Positions 7,825-16,283 of a stretch of DNA of 64,000 bases are shown one piece after another; within the stretch, counting starts at the first letter, position 1; each line of letters opens with the position of its first letter. A program made the position numbers and the translations under genes. The notes beneath the pieces are model-generated. The model was not told the DNA's origin. It ran no database searches and was given only the letters and a program-made list of their open reading frames with translations. The DNA comes from JBCAXA01 sp038749025 (GTDB lineage: Bacteria > Pseudomonadota > Gammaproteobacteria > Steroidobacterales > Woeseiaceae), in assembly GCA_038749025.1 (NCBI GenBank), contig JBCDIL010000004.1, positions 124,001 to 188,000 of the forward strand, given 5' to 3'.

Positions 7825-9725
7825 TGGTCGGTACCGCGGAAGAACTCAACGAGTACCTAGCTCGGCAAGATTCGAAGTCGCTGTTGCGCTTTCTCACCTG
7901 TGGGAGCGTCGACGATGGCAAAAGCACATTGATCGGCCGCTTACTCTACGAAGCACAAGCGTTGTACGACGATCAACTCGCCGGTCTCGCCGACGAATCA
8001 CGACGCGGTGGGACACGGGGTGAGGAGTTGGACTACGCCCTACTCCTTGACGGACTATTCGCTGAGCGGGAACAAGGCATCACCATTGATGTTGCTTATC
8101 GGTTTTTTTCGACCGAGAAACGCAAGTTTATCGTTGCCGACACACCGGGCCACGAGCAGTACACGCGCAATATGGTCACCGGCGCATCAACGGCCGATGT
8201 GGCCATTATTTTGGTGGATGCCCGCAAAGGTTTGCTACCGCAAACGCGTCGTCATTCCTACATCGCCTCGCTGCTCGGGATTGGTGAAGTTGTCCTGGCC
8301 GTCAACAAGATGGACTTGGTCGACTATGATGAGGCGAAGTTCCAATCCATTCGCGACGACTACCTTGGGTTGGCTGAGCAACTGGGTTTGGCGAACGTCA
8401 CGGCGATACCGCTTTCAGCCGTCAACGGCGACAATGTGGTCACCAACAGCGATGCGATGCCGTGGTTCCGCGAAACACCTCTCCTACCGTTCCTGGAAAC
8501 GGTGACAACGACGAGCCTATCGACAAACGAGCGAGCGTTTCGTTTGCCGGTGCAATGGGTCAATCGGCCGTCCCGTGATTTTCGCGGCTACACCGGCATG
8601 ATCGCCGGCGGTCAGGTAAACGTCGGCGATGCTATCCGCGTACAACCGTCCGGTCGCGAATCTATGGTGGAGCGTATCGTCGGCTGGCAAGAAGACCTCG
8701 ACAGCGCCGCGAGCGGTCAATCGGTCACCATCACGTTGACCGACGAGGTCGATATCAGCCGTGGCGACGTCATCTCCAGCGCTGCGGAGCCGGCCGAAGT
8801 CGCCGACCAATTCGAGGCGACACTGGTATGGATGGGCGAGAAGCCAATGTTGCCGGGACGGAGCTACCGCTTCAAACTGGCGAGCAGCGAAGCGATGGCG
8901 ACTGTTAAGCCTTTGAAGCACCGTATTGATATCAACACGCTGCAGAAGGCTCCCGCACGTCGACTCGATATGAACGATATCGGTGTTGTTAACCTAAAGC
9001 TGGATCGCCGAATCGCGTTCGACGCCTACACAAGCAACCGCGATCTTGGCGGCTTCATACTCATCGACCGCATCACCAATACGACCGTCGCGGCCGGCAT
9101 GTTGCGCTTCGCGCTGCGCCGCTCCCAGAATATTCACTGGCAGGCGGTGGATATCGACAAAAAAGCGCATGCATCGCTCAAGGATCAGCGGCCGTGCGTT
9201 TTGTGGTTCACCGGTCTCAGCGGATCGGGTAAGTCGACAATTGCTAACGCCTTGCAACGGCGCCTGCACGAACTCGGCCATCACACCTACTTGCTCGACG
9301 GCGACAATGTTCGCCATGGCCTAAATAAGGATCTTGGCTTTACCGACGCCGATCGAGTGGAAAATATCCGCCGCGTCGCTGAGGTCAGCCGGTTGATGGT
9401 CGACGCCGGCCTCATTACCCTGGTTTCGTTCATCTCGCCATTCCGCAGCGAGCGTCGAATGGCTCGCGCCTTGTTTGACGATGGTGAATTTCTCGAAATT
9501 CACGTCGACACGCCGCTAGCCGTGGCCGAAGAACGTGACGTCAAAGGGCTGTATGCCAAAGCTCGTCGTGGCGAGCTCAAGAACTTTACCGGTATCGACT
9601 CGCCGTATGAGCCCCCCACCGAACCCGACGTTAGTATCGATACCGTTGATCAGAGCGCCGACGAAGCTGCCGAACAGTTACTAACCGAACTGACCGCACG
9701 CGGGATGTTGGCAATCGACAGTTAG
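7824..9725 (+). CDS. cysNC: Bifunctional sulfate adenylyltransferase subunit 1 / APS kinase (CysNC)
   Basis: This is a 633-residue fusion. Residues about 1-440 are CysN, an EF-Tu-like GTPase with P-loop GSVDDGKS at 27-34, DTPGHEQY and NKMD. Residues about 455-633 are APS kinase (CysC) with P-loop GLSGSGKS near 465 and the FISPFR loop near 536. With CysD it converts sulfate to APS and then PAPS. The fused form is known from NodQ/CysNC proteins. No PAPS reductase, sulfite reductase or sulfotransferase is nearby, so the fate of the PAPS (cysteine synthesis or sulfation) cannot be told from this window. Confidence 0.96.
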   Translation: MVGTAEELNEYLARQDSKSLLRFLTCGSVDDGKSTLIGRLLYEAQALYDDQLAGLADESRRGGTRGEELDYALLLDGLFAEREQGITIDVAYRFFSTEKRKFIVADTPGHEQYTRNMVTGASTADVAIILVDARKGLLPQTRRHSYIASLLGIGEVVLAVNKMDLVDYDEAKFQSIRDDYLGLAEQLGLANVTAIPLSAVNGDNVVTNSDAMPWFRETPLLPFLETVTTTSLSTNERAFRLPVQWVNRPSRDFRGYTGMIAGGQVNVGDAIRVQPSGRESMVERIVGWQEDLDSAASGQSVTITLTDEVDISRGDVISSAAEPAEVADQFEATLVWMGEKPMLPGRSYRFKLASSEAMATVKPLKHRIDINTLQKAPARRLDMNDIGVVNLKLDRRIAFDAYTSNRDLGGFILIDRITNTTVAAGMLRFALRRSQNIHWQAVDIDKKAHASLKDQRPCVLWFTGLSGSGKSTIANALQRRLHELGHHTYLLDGDNVRHGLNKDLGFTDADRVENIRRVAEVSRLMVDAGLITLVSFISPFRSERRMARALFDDGEFLEIHVDTPLAVAEERDVKGLYAKARRGELKNFTGIDSPYEPPTEPDVSIDTVDQSADEAAEQLLTELTARGMLAIDS

Positions 9726-9732
9726 CGTCGCG

Positions 9733-10608
9733 TCAGCCGGTCATCGCCTCCACCGCTCCGTCTAGCGCCGCGCGCTGTTTTTCATCAGGCACCGCGACCG
9801 CCGCTAAGGTCGCGTCCGGCACGCTCAGTGCTTCGGTGCCAAGCGCAGCCTCGACTTCGGCCGGATCATGCTCACCGTCATTACCGAAGTCGGCCGCGCG
9901 AATAGACGCCTGTAACACCATTACCATCGGTGATTCGGTTATCACCCCAGCCATTCGGGCTCGATACGTATCAATCATTAACAAGGGCAGTTCCCAATGC
10001 TCGGCCAACGCGAGCGTTATCGCTTCGGGGCGAAACCCAAACTCGTGCTCAACCCGCTCCGCGGTCGGGAGAGACGGGTCGCCGGCGAACGCGGCATTCA
10101 TACGCGCCGGTTCGATGGCCACCAACGCCATGAGTCCGAGGTCGTGGCACAGACCCAGTGGATACGCACAGCTGCGTTCGGCGGGCGTTAACTCCTCAAC
10201 GACAGCGGCAATACGATGACACGAGGCGGCTGCACCCAAGGCAGTTCGCCAAAATCGACGCTCATCGAATCGCTCGCAGCCACTCGTGTCGAGCGACTGC
10301 TGTGACGCTAAAGCGAGCGCCATGCTACGGACGGTGTCAACACCGAGTACGCGGTTAACAACATCGCGCATGTTGCCGACTGGCGTCTGCAATCCGAAAT
10401 ACGCCGAGTTGGCAAGGCTGATAAGACGCGCGCAAATGGCAGGGTCCTGAGCGACGACGTCAGCGACCTCGTTACCATCAATAAATTCATCGCCAAGTTT
10501 CGAAATAATTTCCACCGCAACCGCCGGTAGTGGCGGCAGCATGCGGATACTGGCAATGGTATCTCGAGCGGTTGTTAGCGCTTGCTCGGTAGCAGCATTG
10601 GTACTCAT
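9733..10608 (-). CDS. HDOD-domain signalling protein
   Basis: A 291-residue cytoplasmic protein made largely of one HDOD domain (about residues 20-220), the HD-related output domain found in bacterial signalling proteins. Recognisable blocks are LPPLPAVAVEIISKLGDE, VAQDPAICARLISLANSAYFG, VNRVLGVDTVRSMALALA and HDLGLMAL. The last resembles an HD pair, but HDOD proteins generally lack the full metal-binding set, so enzyme activity is not expected. The start ATG overlaps the stop of the upstream propeller/GGDEF/EAL gene (ATGA), so the two are very likely translated together and act in one c-di-GMP-linked pathway. That functional link is inference. Confidence 0.85.
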   Translation of the reverse strand: MSTNAATEQALTTARDTIASIRMLPPLPAVAVEIISKLGDEFIDGNEVADVVAQDPAICARLISLANSAYFGLQTPVGNMRDVVNRVLGVDTVRSMALALASQQSLDTSGCERFDERRFWRTALGAAASCHRIAAVVEELTPAERSCAYPLGLCHDLGLMALVAIEPARMNAAFAGDPSLPTAERVEHEFGFRPEAITLALAEHWELPLLMIDTYRARMAGVITESPMVMVLQASIRAADFGNDGEHDPAEVEAALGTEALSVPDATLAAVAVPDEKQRAALDGAVEAMTG

Positions 10609-13600
10609 AACACTTGTCCTTGCCGTTGATCGGCACTAGATGGATCACCAGCAGCGGCCTGTACGGCTGAACGAATTGGAAACTGCGGGAATAACACTTC
10701 AGGGCGATGGATGCCGTAACCCTGGACGTAATCGGTGCCGAAACTGGCAACAGCATTGAGCATTTCGTCGTTCTCTACGAACTCGGTGACGACTTTTATG
10801 CCCATCGTATGCGCGATATCGATGATCGAGCGAACAAACATTCGATCGGTAGAGTCGTTCAAGATATCGCGGACAAACATTCCGTCGATCTTCAAGTAGT
10901 CGACAGGCAGCTTTTTAAGATACCCGAACGAAGAAAGCCCTGAACCAAAGTCGTCTAAGGCGAACTGACAGCCAAGGTCACGCAAGCGTGCCATCAATTT
11001 ACCTGCATCCGACACGCTGCGGATGACGGCTGTTTCGGTGATTTCGAAATTCAACATACCGGGCGGTAGCGGCGAGTTCTGAATGGCGTCAACCAGAAAT
11101 TCGGCAAAGCGGCGATCACCGACACTGTTTCCAGACAAGTTAACCCAGTAACGACGGTTGCCGGCGCCGAACGCCTCGTGGACGTAGAGCGTACGGATAA
11201 GGTTCTCTACTACCCATTGATCTAAGCGACTGCTGAGACCAAACCGCTCCGCAGCGGGCAAGAAAGCCCCCGGGGGAATCAACTTACGCGTTGCGGGGTC
11301 ACGCATGCGCAGCAGGATTTCCATCCGCTCTGGCTCGCCCGGACGCTCGATGGTTGGCTTGATGATCTGCCCATATAGCGCGAATCGATCATGGTCCATC
11401 GCATCGCGAAGCCGCTGAACCCACTGGGCCTCACCGCGGTGACCGCTAACGGCATCATCGGCGGAACGAACGATATGAATGCGGTTTCGACCGGCATCTT
11501 TCGCCTCGAAGCACGCGGCATCCGCCAATTGCTGCAACTCCGACAGATCGCCAAGGTTCGGGTCAAGTGGAACCGCCCCTATACTGACGCCGATTCGGTA
11601 GGTCTCGGTGTCCCAATTGAACTGCAACTCCTCGACCGCAGCGCGTATCGACTCAGCGATGCGCAGTGCGACAGCCTCCGGGCATTGCCACAGCACAAGA
11701 GCAAACTCATCACCGCCAAGACGTCCAACAATATCGTCTGAACGGACTTGATTACGGATTAGCTGGCTCACGGTACGTAACAACTCATCGCCGGCGGCAT
11801 GCCCAGACGTATCGTTGACAACCTTGAATTGGTCGAGATCCATGAACATCAAATAGGATTGGGTCGGTGCGTTGCCGGCATCGCGAAAGAGTCGTCCCAA
11901 AGCATCCTCAAAAGCGCGTCGATTAAGCAGTGTTGTGAGGGCATCGTAGTTGGCCTGATACGCCAGTTGATCGGTCATGCGGCGCGCCTCAGTGACATCT
12001 TGCACTTGGCACATCGAATACTTGTACTCACCTCTGTCATCGCGAATAGCTGACAGACTAATCTGCGTATCGAGCTCAGTACCGACCGAGTTAGTCATCC
12101 GCAGCTCAACATCGGCGGTGTCTTCGCCACCGCTGATAAGTCGGCGCAGCGTTCGCTCAAACACCGGTCTGTCTTCATCACCAAGCGACTCAATCAGCGT
12201 ATGCTCAGTTTCGAATTGCTCGGCATCGGGCCAGAACATTGCCTGTAACGATGCGTTTGCTTCGATAATCCTTCCCTCTTGCGTGATGATGGCCATGCCG
12301 ATCGGCGATGATTGGAACGCACGGGTGAACCGCGTCTCCACTTCAGCGCGCGCCATATCCGCCTTGCGACGCTCATCGACTTCTTTACTGAGCCGACGGT
12401 TGGTCGCCTCGAGGTGGGCTTTTGCGCGCTCGACACCACGGGTTCGTTCCAACACCTCGCGGCGTAGACGGCGGTTCGCCAACTCGACTTGCCGCATCCG
12501 CCATTTAATCAATAGCGGAACACTCGTACCAATAGCGATAGCAACAAGAATTAGGAACCATGGCGCAAGCCAAAACGGCGCCAGGATGGTGAACTCGTGT
12601 GTGGCAAGCGCATCTGTCCATGGCTGATTGGTAAACCGTGCGCGAACATCCAGACGGTAGTCCCCTGGCGCAAGACTGGCGAAGTCGATGTTCCGATTTT
12701 GGGTTGGACCCGACCAATCGGTGTCGCGACCGACCAGTCGGTAGCTGTATTCAATGGCCCGTGGGTAAAGCAAGGAAACCGCGACGTACTCTGTCGAGAT
12801 GCCCATTTCCTTCCACGCGACGTCGCTTCCCGGTGGAACAGGCAAGCCACTCTCAACCGTTCGCAGCATTACAATAGCCGGCTCTAACGTCATGCCACTC
12901 GCTCGTGGTTGACTTAAGTCCATCCGGCTAAGACCGGAAACGGTCCCTACCCACAGATAGCCGTTCTCGTCGATGTGGCTAGCGTGCACATTGGTTTCGA
13001 TCCCCGAGAAGCCATGTAAGACCGAGTAGTGGTAGGTACTTAGCGTCTCCGGATCAATGTGAAACAAGCCCTCCTCGCCACCGACGATAAGCGAGCCGTC
13101 GGTCGTCTCCTCGACCAGGTAGGCGGACTGGTCACGGAGCGGCGTCTGTGGCGCGATGTTGGTGGCCGTTGAGCCATCGAAGTTGTAAAGGCCACCGTTT
13201 TCGGTACCCACCCAGACCCGATCGTCGGCCAACCAGCGGACGTGGTTAATTTCAGTGGTCGTGAAACCGGCGTCGGCGCCGAATACTGTCACATCGCTAT
13301 CACGATTAGGGTCCAGCCGGGCGAGACCGAGCTGGTCAACCCCAAACCAAACCTCACCGTTGTCCGCGATATCAATCGAGTAAACGCTGTCGGTCGTTCG
13401 CGGGCTTGCGAGCTGCATATCGCCGCCACTCGGTGCGATGACGTGCAGCCCGTCTGAACGCCCAACCCAGAGTCGGCCACTGTCGTCCAAGGCCATCGCC
13501 AGCACTTCGCTCCCGCCGGTTCCGGCGAGGAGCTCGACGCTCAGTGTGCGAGTATCGAGTTTGTAAATCCCAACTTCGTGAATTCCAACGTAGAGCGTGT

Positions 13601-14756
13601 ATCTGCCCGCCAAGATAAGGTTGCGTACCGGTCCTGCCGGCAAACCGGTGAGATCGTTGAGCGAGCGAACCCGATCGCCGCGAAACTGCAGTAGTTCATT
13701 GTTAGTGCCGGCATAAACATTGCCGCGCGTATCGGTCTGGATACTCCATACGTTCGCGTCATAGCCGAAGCCTTCAAACTCGTAGTGTTCGAAGCGGTCA
13801 CCGAGGTAGCGCCATAGCCGCGACTCGGCGCCTATCCAGGTCGTATTCTCACGGTCTACGAACAGCGCCAGTACCCGACCAAAGTTGTCGAAAGAACGGT
13901 GTCGTGACGCGGCCTTACCATCAGCGGTTGTATAGAAGATCTGCTTGTGCAGTTGTCGGTCTGCACTAACCCAGACGTCACCCGTGGAGGTGACCGCCAG
14001 TTCGCTAATCGGCGCCGACGTAGTAAACGTGACCCGTTGATTAACGACACCATTCGCCAATACGCCTACGCGCCCATTGGTGTCAGCAACCCAGTGCTCA
14101 CCCGCGGTGTCAATGAAACTCGCGACGACCGCCGAGCGGGCGATCGACGGCGTTTCATTCTGTGTCGTGTCGAGCCTGAACAGATGCGCATCGTGAACGA
14201 ACCACAACGTATCGCCGCGCAGTGCCAAGTCGCGAATGACCGATTCGGTGGCGTAGACGGTATCGGGTGCTTGATTGCGAGCGCCCGCGTCGACCCGTTG
14301 CAAGCCCTGTCCAGCCGTCGCAACGTACACGCGTTGGCCATGCCGAACGATACCGGTGACCGGCGATCGACGATCCTCTGGCACTTTTAGTACCACTTGG
14401 ATTTTGTTGTCGCGCAGCAGACTGACATTGCCACGCGCATCACCGATCCAAATATCAGCGCCATCGGGGCGAACGAATGTCAGGAAGTTGGCCGGGAGAC
14501 CGTCGGCAATCGTGAAATTGCGAAATTCGCGTCCATCATAGCGACTCAAGCCACGACGCGTTGCAACCCAGAGATAGCCATAGCGATCCTGAGCGATATG
14601 TCGAGCGACCGCTTGCGACAGACCATCGCGCGGCGTGTAGCCGCGGAAAGGTTGGCCGGGTTGCACGGTCTTCCAATCGTCGGCAACCGCCGTATCGACA
14701 GACGCAAAGCTCAACGCTAGTGCTACTAGCAGAAGCGCTGTCTTGGTTTTGTCCAT
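10605..14756 (-). CDS. Propeller sensor with PAS, GGDEF and EAL domains
   Basis: A 1383-residue transmembrane c-di-GMP signalling protein. A signal peptide (about 1-25) is followed by a periplasmic two-component-type beta-propeller (about 30-630) with repeats such as GYLWVATRRGLSRYDG and GYLWVGTVSGLSRMD. A Y_Y_Y-like domain (about 660-720), a membrane helix (about 727-750), a coiled coil and a PAS domain (about 800-925) come next. The GGDEF domain has an intact RLGGDEF near 1015, so cyclase activity is plausible. The EAL domain keeps the DDFGSG and FEITE blocks but reads EILLR near 1147 instead of EALLR. The ATG has TTAGGT upstream. The ligand is unknown, and the balance between synthesis and breakdown cannot be predicted. 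Confidence 0.92.
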   Translation of the reverse strand: MDKTKTALLLVALALSFASVDTAVADDWKTVQPGQPFRGYTPRDGLSQAVARHIAQDRYGYLWVATRRGLSRYDGREFRNFTIADGLPANFLTFVRPDGADIWIGDARGNVSLLRDNKIQVVLKVPEDRRSPVTGIVRHGQRVYVATAGQGLQRVDAGARNQAPDTVYATESVIRDLALRGDTLWFVHDAHLFRLDTTQNETPSIARSAVVASFIDTAGEHWVADTNGRVGVLANGVVNQRVTFTTSAPISELAVTSTGDVWVSADRQLHKQIFYTTADGKAASRHRSFDNFGRVLALFVDRENTTWIGAESRLWRYLGDRFEHYEFEGFGYDANVWSIQTDTRGNVYAGTNNELLQFRGDRVRSLNDLTGLPAGPVRNLILAGRYTLYVGIHEVGIYKLDTRTLSVELLAGTGGSEVLAMALDDSGRLWVGRSDGLHVIAPSGGDMQLASPRTTDSVYSIDIADNGEVWFGVDQLGLARLDPNRDSDVTVFGADAGFTTTEINHVRWLADDRVWVGTENGGLYNFDGSTATNIAPQTPLRDQSAYLVEETTDGSLIVGGEEGLFHIDPETLSTYHYSVLHGFSGIETNVHASHIDENGYLWVGTVSGLSRMDLSQPRASGMTLEPAIVMLRTVESGLPVPPGSDVAWKEMGISTEYVAVSLLYPRAIEYSYRLVGRDTDWSGPTQNRNIDFASLAPGDYRLDVRARFTNQPWTDALATHEFTILAPFWLAPWFLILVAIAIGTSVPLLIKWRMRQVELANRRLRREVLERTRGVERAKAHLEATNRRLSKEVDERRKADMARAEVETRFTRAFQSSPIGMAIITQEGRIIEANASLQAMFWPDAEQFETEHTLIESLGDEDRPVFERTLRRLISGGEDTADVELRMTNSVGTELDTQISLSAIRDDRGEYKYSMCQVQDVTEARRMTDQLAYQANYDALTTLLNRRAFEDALGRLFRDAGNAPTQSYLMFMDLDQFKVVNDTSGHAAGDELLRTVSQLIRNQVRSDDIVGRLGGDEFALVLWQCPEAVALRIAESIRAAVEELQFNWDTETYRIGVSIGAVPLDPNLGDLSELQQLADAACFEAKDAGRNRIHIVRSADDAVSGHRGEAQWVQRLRDAMDHDRFALYGQIIKPTIERPGEPERMEILLRMRDPATRKLIPPGAFLPAAERFGLSSRLDQWVVENLIRTLYVHEAFGAGNRRYWVNLSGNSVGDRRFAEFLVDAIQNSPLPPGMLNFEITETAVIRSVSDAGKLMARLRDLGCQFALDDFGSGLSSFGYLKKLPVDYLKIDGMFVRDILNDSTDRMFVRSIIDIAHTMGIKVVTEFVENDEMLNAVASFGTDYVQGYGIHRPEVLFPQFPIRSAVQAAAGDPSSADQRQGQVL

Positions 14757-14818
14757 AATACCTAACGACCCAACTACGCAAAGGCGTATCGGCCACTAGG
14801 CAAATTTCTGCAGTTTTT

Positions 14819-14842
14819 AAGGCGTTTCTCGCCTATTTTTTT
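14819..14842 (+). terminator. Hairpin with T-run, oriented to the plus strand
   Basis: The sequence AAGGCG-TTTCT-CGCCTA forms a short stem followed by seven T on the plus strand. It lies just after the ilvE stop and before the propeller gene, both on the minus strand. It therefore points against the local transcription unless it works weakly in both directions. It could shield these genes from antisense transcription. The stem is only 5-6 bp, so confidence is low. Confidence 0.35.
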
Positions 14843-14845
14843 GCA

Positions 14846-15841
14846 TCAATTCCTAATTTGAGTGAGCCAGCCGTGGCGATCTTCTGCAGAACCATCGTGG
14901 ATTGCGCAAAGGGCGGCCCGCAGTTGCTCTGTGATTGGTCCGATCGAGCCATCGCGTACCGGGCGCTCGGTACCGCGATGAACCAAGGTACCAATCGGCG
15001 TCAGACAGGCCGCTGTCCCCGACAACGCGGCTTCGCGGCTGGCCACCGCCTCCAGCAGCTCAGCAACCGTGAAGTCGCGCTCGTCGACCGAGATACCGCT
15101 ATCGCCCGCTAAGGTCAAAATCGAAGTACGGGTGACACCGTGCAGAAAGGATGCGCCCAGCGGTTTCGTCGTGAGCTTATCGCCATCGAGTAACATGAAG
15201 TTTGCAGCCCCAGTTTCTTGGACATCACCATCGGGGCAGAACAGCACCTGGTCAACACCGTACTCAGCTTTCGCCGCTAATGTCGGGCCGAGCGCCGCCG
15301 CGTAATTGCCGCCCGTCTTGGTGCTACCCAGGTGCTCGGCCGTTCGGTGCCGCGTATCGTCGACCAATATTTTGAGCGGCTTTACACCACCGGCGAAGTA
15401 GTCACCGACGGGCGACGCCAAAATGTACAACAGCGCTTCGGTTGCCGGCGCGGCTGCCGCGCCGATGTTGGGGGTTAACCCGATCAACGTGGGGCGTAAG
15501 TACAAAGCTCCCGGCGGTGCTGGGATACGATCCAATGCCGCGATAACGACATCGAAGACCATCGACTTGAGAGTCTCCGCGCGAGGCTGCGGAAGGTGCA
15601 GCGACTGCGCGCTTTTGCGCATCCGCTCAACGTGATCGTTCAGGCGAAACACCCGTGCCGTGCCATCGGCCCACTTGTAGGCTTTGAATCCCTCGAAACA
15701 CGTGCTCGCGTAGTGCAGAACGTGCGCGGCCGGATGGATATTGAGCGGGCCGAGCGGTTCTAACTTGGGGGTCTGCCATTCGCCTTCTACGAAGCGGCAA
15801 GTCACAAATTGGTCGGCGAATTCGGTGCCGAAGGCTGCCAT
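14846..15841 (-). CDS. ilvE: Branched-chain amino acid aminotransferase
   Basis: A PLP-dependent fold-type IV aminotransferase of 331 residues that interconverts Leu, Ile and Val with their 2-oxoacids, using glutamate/2-oxoglutarate. Key stretches are HVLHYASTCFEGFKAY (about 40-55), RLNDHVERM, the PLP lysine in GSTKTGGNY (about K175) and ETGAANFM for PLP phosphate binding. The length and the FEGFKAY pattern fit the longer BCAT class seen in many bacteria and eukaryotes rather than the short enteric IlvE. It stands alone, 89 bp before the propeller gene, with the tRNA-tail repeats upstream. Confidence 0.92.
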   Translation of the reverse strand: MAAFGTEFADQFVTCRFVEGEWQTPKLEPLGPLNIHPAAHVLHYASTCFEGFKAYKWADGTARVFRLNDHVERMRKSAQSLHLPQPRAETLKSMVFDVVIAALDRIPAPPGALYLRPTLIGLTPNIGAAAAPATEALLYILASPVGDYFAGGVKPLKILVDDTRHRTAEHLGSTKTGGNYAAALGPTLAAKAEYGVDQVLFCPDGDVQETGAANFMLLDGDKLTTKPLGASFLHGVTRTSILTLAGDSGISVDERDFTVAELLEAVASREAALSGTAACLTPIGTLVHRGTERPVRDGSIGPITEQLRAALCAIHDGSAEDRHGWLTQIRN

Positions 15842-15969
15842 CGATGTCTCTTTGGCCGCGAATTTGCGGCGGTATTAAAGCGATGGCTGGAAGGATAAGG
15901 TCAACGCGTTATCGGAACAATGGATTACGTCCGAGAACGCTTTTTCGTAGCGGTATTTTTGGCTCGAAA

Positions 15970-16127
15970 CGGGAAACCGAGCGCGCTCGACGACGGCGAA
16001 CAAAACACAACCGGTAATCAGCGCGATCAACCACTCGCGCGCAGAACCCCCGTGGTGACGCGTTAACATGGCCAGTTGCAAACGAAAAAGGGCCCCCAAA
16101 ATGGGGGCCCTTTATTTTGTTGGGAGC
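15970..16127 (-). repeat. Tandem tRNA-tail repeat, distal unit (158 bp)
   Basis: This is the second of two head-to-tail units downstream of tRNA-Gly. On the minus strand the unit holds the terminator hairpin (16088-16115), a variable stretch, and a 70-nt core ending in CGGTTTCCCG. That end is a 10-nt copy of the tRNA-Gly 3' region, after which similarity stops. The core matches that of the proximal unit with one difference, while the ~46 nt before it differ at roughly nine positions. An open frame (ATG LTRHHGG...) crosses the core, but coding is unproven. Confidence 0.85.
16088..16115 (-). terminator. Terminator hairpin of the distal repeat unit
   Basis: A stem AAAGGGCCCCC / GGGGGCCCTTT around a short A-rich loop, followed by T-rich sequence on the minus strand. 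It is identical over about 27 bp to the hairpin right after tRNA-Gly at 16245-16272. The stem is strong enough to act as an intrinsic terminator; A/T flanks on both sides could make it work in both directions. Confidence 0.75.
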
Positions 16128-16283
16128 GGGAAACCGAGCGCGCTCGACGACGGCAAACAAAACACAACCGGTAATCAGCGCGATCAACCACTCGCGCTCA
16201 AAACCCCCGAGGTGACGGGTTAACGTGGCTAGGTTCAAACAAAAAAAGGGCCCCCAAAATGGGGGCCCTTTATTCGTTTGGAG
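16128..16283 (-). repeat. Tandem tRNA-tail repeat, proximal unit (156 bp)
   Basis: The first unit lies directly after the 3' end of tRNA-Gly. On the minus strand it holds a hairpin terminator (16245-16272), a variable stretch, the 70-nt conserved core, and then CGGTTTCCCGCTCC. That last piece copies the final bases of tRNA-Gly (GGTTTCCCGCTCCA) and is again followed by the hairpin of the next unit. The same reading frame as the distal unit is open through the core (REWLIALITGCVLF...), but here the start position is ACG rather than ATG. Together with the distal unit this accounts for the 437 bp between ilvE and tRNA-Gly. Confidence 0.88.
16245..16272 (-). terminator. Terminator of the uvrC-pgsA-tRNA-Gly transcript
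   Basis: The GC-rich stem AAAGGGCCCCC / GGGGGCCCTTT begins 6 nt after the tRNA-Gly CCA and continues into a run of seven T on the minus strand, so it is a good intrinsic terminator for the tRNA transcript. The copy at 16088-16115 could act as a second, back-up terminator. Confidence 0.85.

Noticed and set aside
15874..15904. Possible ilvE promoter TTGACC with TTTAAT
   Set aside because: The spacer is 19 bp, longer than the usual 16-18, and neither box is a strong match, so it was not listed as a feature.
15875..16238. REP/BIME or CRISPR-like array
   Set aside because: There are only two full units of ~157 bp with a tRNA tail at each edge. Spacing and unit length do not fit CRISPR, and the hairpins are terminators rather than REP palindromes.
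4025..16278. A mobile genomic island inserted at tRNA-Gly
   Set aside because: The position is suggestive, but there is no integrase, no transposase, no second tail copy near 4025 and no obvious shift in composition. I kept only the weaker claim that the tRNA group is split.
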